Part shown: positions 7,680 to 14,480 of the stretch, piece after piece
Layout of the letters: every line of letters begins with the position of its first letter
Position numbering within the stretch: position 1 is the first letter of the stretch
NCBI GenBank assembly: GCA_030374735.1
Contig: JASCIV010000587.1
Coordinates: 1 to 16,115 of the forward strand
DNA length: 16,115 bases
Source: Gracilaria caudata
Lineage: Eukaryota; Rhodophyta; Florideophyceae; Gracilariales; Gracilariaceae
Reading direction: 5' to 3'
Notes under the pieces: generated by a model
Databases searched by the model: none
What the model saw: only the letters and a program-made list of their open reading frames with translations
What the model was told of the DNA's origin: nothing
Position numbers and translations under genes: made by a program

Positions 7680-9467
7680 ATGAACGCCCGCGACGCTCTT
7701 CTTCCCATCGCCCGCGATGCCAAGTTGTCTCCTTCCCACCCGTCGTCCAAACCAAGGCGGACACCCAGCGTTTCGGCTTTCCTGCGACTCTGCGTTAGGA
7801 ACCTTCTTGCCACGCGTACGCTTCTGCTGATTGGGGCCTTCGTACTCGCCGCTGGTATACTGAGTTCATCGTCCGTCCTTCCACAACCGTTTCGAGCGAG
7901 TCGGCCTCCACTGCAGAATGCATTGCAACACATGCCGGGCATCTGGTCATTGCCACCCCACATTGACAACACCTACAACTTACGTCGCGACAGCCCTGAA
8001 GTGAAACACATTCTCGAACGAGACTGGACCCGCCCGCACATCTTTCTGCATTACGCCCGTCCACATCCGCTCGACCGTTCCACTATCGAACTCTTCATAT
8101 TTGCCAACGGGATCAACATGGGTGATTTCAATCGCAACATGGACGTGGTCGGTTGTCTTGTGGGTGAAGACGTTTATCCATCCGAAGCGCTTAGGGGAGA
8201 TGTGTTCGGCTGCCAGGTTACGAAACCCATCAACGCAGGAAGTCTTATATCTCTCGTTCTTCTCCGGAACACACACGTTCACAACCAAGTACAACAGCAT
8301 GTCAACCTCGGCGTGCACCTCAACGCGAGCATCGAAGAACATGATCTTCTTCCACTACCACAGGACGCACGTCTTCATCTAAAAACTGCATATGATGAGC
8401 CCTTGGTGTATGTCAACTCTACACAGAGGTATGAAGCATTGGGAGACGATTGGGATCCGGATGCGGGGCAAACTCACCCTCGATACGAAGTTTGCCTCGC
8501 GACACAAATCAAACCCTTTACGAACTACCTGGACAGTTGGATAGCGTACCACACACGCGTCGGTGTGGACATGGTATACGTTCTCGACAACGATGCTCCG
8601 GAAGACCTCTCCAAGAAATTCGAAGGCAGAGACGAAGTGCAGGTACTGTATTGGCCTTGGCGTCGATCGCAGGTGCAAGGTCTCACGTATATCACCATTG
8701 CGGCACGAACGCGCTGTGAGTGGATTATGATAGCCGATGTTGATGAACTTCCAATGCTTGGTATCGGAACAAACAATGAACTCGCCGATAAACAGGTTCT
8801 GCGGAGATACTTGCGTCGTCGTCTCGACAGTGACTTCAAGCAGTTCCAGTTCCAGTGGCTGATCATGGGAAACTCCGGACATGTGAGAACGCCACCTGGT
8901 CCCATGCCGGAAATCTATGTGCACCGAACCGGCGACAATCAGGTAAATGGCAAGTCCGTTGCTCGCACTGATCATTGGTGGAGGTACACGACTCTGCATA
9001 CGTTTGGCGGCATGCCCACAGCGCTGGCTCCAGTGGATAGGAATTCTTCCAAGCTGTTCTACCCCGTTGATGAGGACGATCAACCGATCACTGTGCACTT
9101 CCACCAGCGTTCGTTTGAGGATATGATCATCAAACAGAGATTTGGATCTGCCTGCACTGACGGGAAGCCTGGACCCAACCCGGATCTCGAACTGCCCTCA
9201 GAGGTACCGGATTGGGTTACGAAGGTCGATGAAACACAGAGGTACACCTACTTTCGCGACATTTTCCGCGCTATTATGAAGCAACCATTCGAGTTACGCC
9301 AGAGCCTTGTTAGAAAGTCTGGCGGAAGAAGATGTGTCGCTACACTTCACACTGTTGGCGAAAGACGAGGAATGATAGAAGAGGACTTCCCTTGTCGAGA
9401 TAAAGGCCAGTTTGGAGGCATGGGGAGGAGGGGAACGGAAAGGACAGGCCGTGGGGACCTCTTCTGA
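7680..9467 (+). CDS. GT92/DUF23-type glycosyltransferase, type II membrane protein (copy 1)
   Basis: A 595-residue single-exon protein. An open frame reaches back to 7344, but the ATG at 7680 is chosen because from there (MNxRDAL) it aligns with its paralogue at 12753, and similarity before it is only of the untranslated kind. Residues 1-46 are a basic cytosolic tail, 47-65 one membrane segment, then a stem, a conserved N-terminal lumenal region (about 100-265, including ELFIFANG at 137-144), and the catalytic domain from about 268. Family signatures are RYEVCLATQ, the YHTRVGVDMVYVLDNDAP region, the metal/nucleotide-sugar DVDE (D353, D355, E356), and VHFHQRSFED (H473-D481). Known GT92 enzymes include plant galactan synthases and animal galactosyltransferases, so UDP-galactose is a reasonable but unproved donor, and the Golgi the likely site. 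N-glycosylation sequons occur at N215, N246 and N455. A 20-residue Gly/Arg-rich tail follows the point where its paralogue stops. Confidence 0.9.
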   Translation: MNARDALLPIARDAKLSPSHPSSKPRRTPSVSAFLRLCVRNLLATRTLLLIGAFVLAAGILSSSSVLPQPFRASRPPLQNALQHMPGIWSLPPHIDNTYNLRRDSPEVKHILERDWTRPHIFLHYARPHPLDRSTIELFIFANGINMGDFNRNMDVVGCLVGEDVYPSEALRGDVFGCQVTKPINAGSLISLVLLRNTHVHNQVQQHVNLGVHLNASIEEHDLLPLPQDARLHLKTAYDEPLVYVNSTQRYEALGDDWDPDAGQTHPRYEVCLATQIKPFTNYLDSWIAYHTRVGVDMVYVLDNDAPEDLSKKFEGRDEVQVLYWPWRRSQVQGLTYITIAARTRCEWIMIADVDELPMLGIGTNNELADKQVLRRYLRRRLDSDFKQFQFQWLIMGNSGHVRTPPGPMPEIYVHRTGDNQVNGKSVARTDHWWRYTTLHTFGGMPTALAPVDRNSSKLFYPVDEDDQPITVHFHQRSFEDMIIKQRFGSACTDGKPGPNPDLELPSEVPDWVTKVDETQRYTYFRDIFRAIMKQPFELRQSLVRKSGGRRCVATLHTVGERRGMIEEDFPCRDKGQFGGMGRRGTERTGRGDLF

Positions 9468-10773
9468 CTCCATTGGTAGCTCTCATCATTCAGTTGAGAC
9501 CACCTCCTGAAGTTTTGCGCGTGGCATACGCGTGGCGCCAAGTTGTTGTAAAAGAGCCTCGGAAGCATTCCAGACGTTCCACGTCTTGTCGATATTGCTT
9601 CAAATTTCGCATATGCAATCTTCTGAACGTACGTTTCCACAACAGTATGTCGTAGACCGGTCTTCCGCAGTCCGGGGATGAGCGCTGATGAGCTACCCTT
9701 GTTGCATCGAAGTAGTTGACGCTATTAGCCGCATCTAGGCACATTTGAAATCACGACTCCACCTTGGAGCCGTGATTTGAGATGTGGCCACGCCAACCAC
9801 ATCTGGAACCCCGTCAGTGCACACAGTGCTAATGATGGCATGGTCACATATCGTGAGGGTTTGCAGTGTGCAAGGGGCCCGTTCCTCGCTGGGAGAACTG
9901 CTCGGAGAACTGCTGGTGCGAATGACACCGCTTGCGTGTGCGCTTTGGCGCTCGCTGTCGATGGACAGCTGCATGACCTAAAAGCAAGGCGCTAGAAATG
10001 TGACGTGTTGATCTCGTCAGTGACGGACTTGGGCGGACGGAGGTGTGGATCTAGTTGTCCACGTGCCATGACGTGTTAACCCTTTTGATTTGATTTGACC
10101 TTTTAAATTCAAACTTTAAAAATTCAAACCATTTTTAAAAATGCATTTCTCATTGTGAACCACCTTTGGACTTCTAAGCGCTGGTTGGCAAGCACGGATG
10201 GCTTCTGATGATGATGTTCCGCACTCGAGCAGTTCTGATTCTTGCGCTTCTCATGCTTCACAACTCAGCCGTTTTCTCCAGTAAACTAAATGTTTTCGAG
10301 GTGCACATAATTCAATGATTTCCCAAGCGACACGAAACGAAGTTGGTGTGCACGTAAGTACTTTACTCCACAATCAATATGCTTTTGATTTCGAGCTACG
10401 AACTGAGTTCTTGTCACCCAGGAAACAAAAGACCCGTAAGTCGCTCATTTCTCAGAGGCTGTAATTTTCCACGCCGTCTAAATAATGCACGATGCGAACC
10501 TCTGACACTACACCTGAGCCTGGAAAACAATCCCAATGCTTTATTCCCCATTCTAGATACTTTCATTCATGTTCCTATGCGTCCGGCTCTACACTGGCCT
10601 ACTGTAGACCATAGATGGACAATAGATGACAACGATTGCGCAACCTTTTGGTGCACAATCGCAAACTACGTCTGCCACACCTCTGGCTGCGAGTCACTTC
10701 CAAGTAGATCGTTATTCGTTTTCTGCAAGTAGGCATGATGATCCATCTGCAAAAACGAACACGTTGGCTGCCT
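9468..10773. other. Gene-free spacer between first glycosyltransferase and dicysteine relic
   Basis: No supportable gene. It contains a strong 22-bp imperfect hairpin at 9740-9786, an adjacent direct repeat GGAGAACTGCT (about 9891-9911), and an AT-rich patch at 10085-10140 with near-repeats of TTCAAAC. No AATAAA was found soon after the upstream stop codon. A 117-codon plus-strand frame at 10379-10732 has no domain, signal or similarity that I recognise, so it was not called. Confidence 0.5.
9740..9786. repeat. Near-perfect hairpin (22-bp arms, 3-base loop)
   Basis: The left arm 9740-9761 (CACATTTGAAATCACGACTC...) pairs with 9765-9786 with three mismatches, around the loop CCT. The arms are long enough to form a stable stem in RNA or DNA. 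It could be a tiny foldback element, a transcript processing signal, or chance symmetry left by a mobile element. Nothing nearby tells which. Confidence 0.7.
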
Positions 10774-11055
10774 TCAACAACTCCTTCCACGACGAACAAT
10801 TCCTCCACAACATACTTCAGAACTGGGCGTGAAGCGGGTCGTTCCACAGCATCGACTACCTGCACGCCCGCGAACGACCCTTCCCCCGCAACATAATTCG
10901 TGGCCCGGTGAAAATTTTGTTGATCCGCAGCATCGATTTCCCGGAGAAGCACGAATAACTCTTCCATCGCAGCACAATTCTTATCCTGGGGAAAGCCTTG
11001 TAGATCCGTAACATTGGTTTCCAGGAGACGGTTGTGCGATCACGCTGCGCAAAGG
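10774..11055 (-). pseudogene. Dicysteine-repeat (galaxin-like) protein relic
   Basis: One minus-strand frame encodes repeated Cys-Cys pairs in a galaxin-like pattern: ELCCDGRVIR, NRCCGSTKFSP, ELCCGGRVVR, SRCCGTTRFTP, EVCCGGIVRR. The pair codons end at 11008, 10969, 10927, 10888, 10846 and 10807, spaced alternately 39 and 42 bases, i.e. an 81-base period. Galaxins are secreted proteins of coral skeletal matrix with such CC pairs; in this organism a wall or surface role would be only inference. Decay is plain: the pair at 11013-11008 is Cys-Tyr, the one at 11049-11044 is Arg-Ser, a TAA falls at 10983-10981 where another repeat has His, and the last pair (10779-10774) ends in TGA instead of Cys. 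No signal peptide or start was found. Either a dead gene fragment or one damaged exon. The plus strand also reads as a PQH-rich repeat, but it is less family-like. Confidence 0.6.
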
Positions 11056-11344
11056 GGGCAGTCGCCCGCCTGCAACGGAAGAGGCAAAAACAGCAGGCAC
11101 AAAGACCGCAGCTGACTCTGCTGAGGGATGCCTCCGGTCCTGTGCGGCTCGCACAGGATCCGGGTATTTGTTCTGCCACGTCCGGGCAACACAGTTATAC
11201 AGAAACCAACCTCCTTGGTTGCACTTTCTGCATCTTTTTTCTTGTGACACTTTGCTTCCCGCCTCTGGCCGGTCAAGCCTCTGTCATCTTCCTTGCTCCA
11301 TCATATCTGTTCGACATCTCACCACTCCAACCCACACTCCCGTC

Positions 11345-11716
11345 ATGTTGAGTTCATCCAAATCTTTCATTCTGGTCCTTACTCTTCTCGCAGCTGTAAC
11401 AAGCCCATGCGCAGCGAGGGGAGTGGATAAGTTCGAGAGAGATGGCTCCTTGAGCCAGTTCACCATTTGGTGTGATGGCCGTCGCTACGAAGTGAATGTA
11501 GATTCTCGCATTGAAAAGGTAGTTCCTATTCTCGCAGAGCTTCCTCTCGTCTGCCACGACACGCGCCACATCGACGCATTCAAGGATTTCATCGAACACA
11601 ACCCCAACCGCAAGTTGGTTGCCCTGTCCCAACGACTGCGGATCATTAGTGTATGGAGAAGTATTTCCAGGATGCGCTCCGTAAGCCAACTATTCATGGA
11701 TCTTGTTAATTCGTGA
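11345..11716 (+). CDS. Small secreted protein of unknown function (123 aa)
   Basis: I do not recognise a family. The ATG at 11345 is preferred over upstream in-frame codons because it places a textbook signal peptide at the N-terminus: Lys6, a hydrophobic core at residues 8-19 (FILVLTLLAAVT), and a likely cleavage after A24 (CAA/RG). The mature part of about 99 residues has only two cysteines, C43 and C70, enough for one disulphide. It starts acidic and polar and ends with basic residues (RLRIISVWRSISRMRS). No membrane segment follows the signal. A pyrimidine-rich leader precedes the ATG (CCACACTCCCGTC), and an AATAAA lies 100 bases after the stop, which together support a real, short, intronless transcript. 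It lies between the two glycosyltransferases on the same strand; a functional link is not shown. Confidence 0.65.
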   Translation: MLSSSKSFILVLTLLAAVTSPCAARGVDKFERDGSLSQFTIWCDGRRYEVNVDSRIEKVVPILAELPLVCHDTRHIDAFKDFIEHNPNRKLVALSQRLRIISVWRSISRMRSVSQLFMDLVNS

Positions 11717-11815
11717 TTGGTTGCCTCCTTTTGGGCGGCATGTCGCTGGATAATGGTCGCGGTTAGTATGTAAGGTGTTGTTGGCACTCAAAGTGCTGCT
11801 GCCCCTTACTCCCAA

Positions 11816-11821
11816 AATAAA
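11816..11821 (+). promoter_or_regulatory. Candidate polyadenylation signal AATAAA
   Basis: AATAAA within CCCAAAATAAAGAAAG, 100 bases downstream of the stop codon of the small secreted protein gene. Position and orientation suit a 3' end. Confidence 0.5.
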
Positions 11822-12244
11822 GAAAGCCTTGCGATGCAACGTGATAGCGTGATGGTACGGAGCGATAGAAAACATTCACTTTTGCAGCAGCGGGATCCCG
11901 CGGGGTCGTATCTGCTGACCGCTGCAAGGCCCTTGCAGCAAGGGACGGAAGCAGAAAGGCGGAGCGCATGCAGCTCATGTGACAGTTACATGTTTCCACG
12001 TATGCGACTATTACAACTATATCAGAGGCATCGATATCCTCATCTTGAGCAAATGCGGCTGCATGATTCACAGTACTGTAAGAACAGCAAAAAATGTTTG
12101 TCCGCATTACAGACAGCAATGAACTATACGTGTACCGGGTCCGGTGAGCTCCTTACAAGAAATCTTACACCATAATGCAAGCTAAAAATAATCTTCTGCA
12201 CTTTCGAAATGGCTCACCGTCGTTCGCAGCTCACCGAGCGTGCG
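11822..12244. other. Gene-free spacer with two small perfect palindromes
   Basis: No supportable gene; the open frames on both strands have no recognised domain. It holds a perfect 12-bp palindrome GCGGGATCCCGC at 11890-11901 and a hairpin GCTGCAAG-GCC-CTTGCAGC at 11921-11939, shortly after the polyadenylation signal. Confidence 0.5.
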
Positions 12245-12352
12245 CTCGGCCGTTGGCCGCAATCATGCCGGCTGCGGCCACTTCACACAAAACATCCTGT
12301 GCGCCTGCAGCCCCGTCATATCGCAACGGCAGCAGTTGTTCCTGAATCTGCC
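12245..12352 (+). promoter_or_regulatory. Upstream block conserved with the paralogous gene (copy 2)
   Basis: The counterpart of the block at 7336-7461. It has CTCGGCCGTTGGCCGCA, then GGCAGCAGTTG and CTGAATCTG. Further matches to the other copy follow: CAGTGCTCA near 12506 (7537 in copy 1) and, just before the start codon, a TTCCGTTC...ACCTTCCCC leader. The extra length here (508 against 343 bases to the ATG) means an insertion or deletion between the shared blocks. Confidence 0.5.
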
Positions 12353-12752
12353 TAGCTGGTGGCCAGCAAAACGCACGTCCGCTATCCTGTCGAGGATTGG
12401 CAGTAGGTCCATTACAACGGGAGATTTGTCGTGTGAGGAGTTGTTTTGCTCCCGTGACTAATCCTACAGAGCATCTTACTCGCCAACTGGTTCAGTCTGC
12501 CCACTCAGTGCTCATCGTTCGCTTTCTGGTTGCGGATAGCCGTGCACCAACAAACACGCACTCGAGTGTTCTTCTTGAGCTTTTGTCTGTCCACAGCACA
12601 CCCCTTCATGCTTCCAGCATCATGTTGTCCCCATGCCCCGCACACGCCGCATACTTCCGTGCGCGTTTGATACACAATGGGCATCTGAGTTTTGAGCAGC
12701 TCCCCGTCGGTTACCCTTCCGTTCGATCGTTTCCGCTTACCTTCCCCGAGCC

Positions 12753-14480
12753 ATGAACCTTCGAGACGCTCTTTTTCCCTCCGTCCATGACGCGTCATTG
12801 CTTCCCTCTCACCCCTCGTCCAAATCAAGGCGACAACCCATTGCTTTGGCTTTCCTGCGAACCTGTGTTAGGAACCTTCTTGCCACGCGTACCGTTCTGC
12901 TGCTTGGGGCCCTCATACTCGCCGCTGGTATACTGAATTCATCCTTCCTCCTTCCAGAGCACTTTGGCGCGGGTCGCTCTGCACTGCAACATACCTTACA
13001 ACAAACGGTGGGAATCTGGTCATTGCCGCCTCACATTGACAGCACCTACAAGTTACGTCGTGACAGCCCAGAAGTGAAGCACATTCTCAATCGAGACTGG
13101 ACACGCCCACATATCTTTCTGCACTATGCCCGACCACATCCGGTCGACCGTTCCACTCTCGAACTCTTCATTTTTGCCAATGGGATCAACATGGGTGATT
13201 TTAATCGTAACATGGACGTGGTCGGTTGTCTTGTCGGCCAAGATGTTTACCCATCCGAAGCACTTAGGGGAGATGTGTTCGGCTGTCAAGTAACACAGCC
13301 CATCAAGACAGGGAGCTTGATCTCCCTAGTTCTTCTTCACAGCAATGACATTCACAACCAAGTGCAACAGGGGGTCAAACTCGGCGTGGATCTCAATGGG
13401 AGTATCGAAGAGTATGATCTCCTTCCACTGCCACACGATGCACGTCTTCATCTCGACGAGGCACACGATGAACATTTGGTGTATATCAATTCCGAACAGC
13501 GGTATGAAACGATTGGAGATGATTGGGATCCGGATGCAGAGCAAAGTCACCCTCGTTACGAGGTTTGCCTCGCAACACAAATCAGACCGTTTACAAATTA
13601 TCTTGACACTTGGATAGATTACCACACACGCGTCGGAGTGGACATGGTGTACGTTCTTGACAACGATGCACCCGAAGATCTTTCCAAGAAATTCGAAGGC
13701 AGAGACGAGGTGCAGGTGCTGTATTGGCCTTGGCGTCGCTCTCAGGTGCAAGGGCTCACGTATATCACAATTGCGGCACGACCTCGCTGTGAATGGATCA
13801 TGATAGTTGATGTTGATGAACTTCCAATGCTCGGCATTGGGCAAAACAATGAACTCGCCGGTAAACAGGTTCTGCGGAGATATTTGCGTCGTCGTCTCGA
13901 CAGTGACTTCAAGCAGTTTCTGTTCCAATGGCTGGTAATGGGAAACTCTGGACATGTGAGAACACCACCAGGCCCGATGCCAGAGATCTATGTGCACAGA
14001 GCTGCCTCCAATCAGGATAATGGCAAATCCGTTGCTCGCACAGATCACTGGTGGAGGTATACGACTCTGCATACGTTCGGCGGCATACCGACCGCGCAAG
14101 CACCCGTGGATAAGGATTCTTCCAAGCTGTTTTACCCTGTTGATGAGGACGATCAACCGATCACAGTGCATTTCCACCAGCGTTCGTTCGAAGATATGAT
14201 CATCAAGAGGAGGTTTGGTTCTGCTTGCACGGACGGCAAGCCTGGACCCAACCCGGATCTCGAACTGCCCTCAGAAGTGCCTGATTGGGTCACTAAGATC
14301 GATGAAACAAAGAAGTACACGCACTTTCGTGACATTTTTCGTGCCATTATGAAGCAACCATTCGAACTACGCCAGAGCCTTGTTAGGAAATCTGGGGGAG
14401 AAAGATGCGTTGCTACACTTTACACTGCTGGTGAAAGGCGAGGAATGTTAGAAGAAGAGTTTCCTTGTGAGGATTCATGA
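12753..14480 (+). CDS. GT92/DUF23-type glycosyltransferase, type II membrane protein (copy 2)
   Basis: A 575-residue single-exon protein, colinear with the gene at 7680 through residue 572 with no gap. By hand count there are 88 differences in those residues, of which 31 fall in the first 88 (tail, membrane segment, stem). The catalytic region is far more conserved. The membrane segment is at about 47-65 (VLLLGALILAAGILNSS). All catalytic landmarks are kept: RYEVCLATQ, YHTRVGVDMVYVLDNDAP, DVDE at 353-356, VHFHQRSFED. It ends FPCEDS, 20 residues shorter than copy 1. Of the three sequons in copy 1, only the first is kept here (NGS at 215); N246 is followed by SE, and position 455 is Asp. Many third-position changes with few amino-acid changes point to purifying selection on an active enzyme. 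Acceptor and donor are not known; a galactosyl transfer in the Golgi is the family-based guess. No clear polyadenylation signal lies close downstream. Confidence 0.9.
   Translation: MNLRDALFPSVHDASLLPSHPSSKSRRQPIALAFLRTCVRNLLATRTVLLLGALILAAGILNSSFLLPEHFGAGRSALQHTLQQTVGIWSLPPHIDSTYKLRRDSPEVKHILNRDWTRPHIFLHYARPHPVDRSTLELFIFANGINMGDFNRNMDVVGCLVGQDVYPSEALRGDVFGCQVTQPIKTGSLISLVLLHSNDIHNQVQQGVKLGVDLNGSIEEYDLLPLPHDARLHLDEAHDEHLVYINSEQRYETIGDDWDPDAEQSHPRYEVCLATQIRPFTNYLDTWIDYHTRVGVDMVYVLDNDAPEDLSKKFEGRDEVQVLYWPWRRSQVQGLTYITIAARPRCEWIMIVDVDELPMLGIGQNNELAGKQVLRRYLRRRLDSDFKQFLFQWLVMGNSGHVRTPPGPMPEIYVHRAASNQDNGKSVARTDHWWRYTTLHTFGGIPTAQAPVDKDSSKLFYPVDEDDQPITVHFHQRSFEDMIIKRRFGSACTDGKPGPNPDLELPSEVPDWVTKIDETKKYTHFRDIFRAIMKQPFELRQSLVRKSGGERCVATLYTAGERRGMLEEEFPCEDS

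Noticed and set aside
8379..9104. Long minus-strand frame of 241 codons inside the first glycosyltransferase (a similar one lies at 13326-14177)
   Set aside because: Antisense shadow of a conserved coding region; present in both paralogues because the sense strand is conserved.
10379..10732. 117-codon plus-strand frame
   Set aside because: No start context, domain or polyadenylation signal of its own, and composition like the surrounding spacer.
10829..11011. Plus-strand PQHR/PQHN repeat frame over the dicysteine tract
   Set aside because: It is the antisense reading of the CC-pair repeats; the minus-strand pattern fits a known protein type better, though only strand-specific RNA could settle it.
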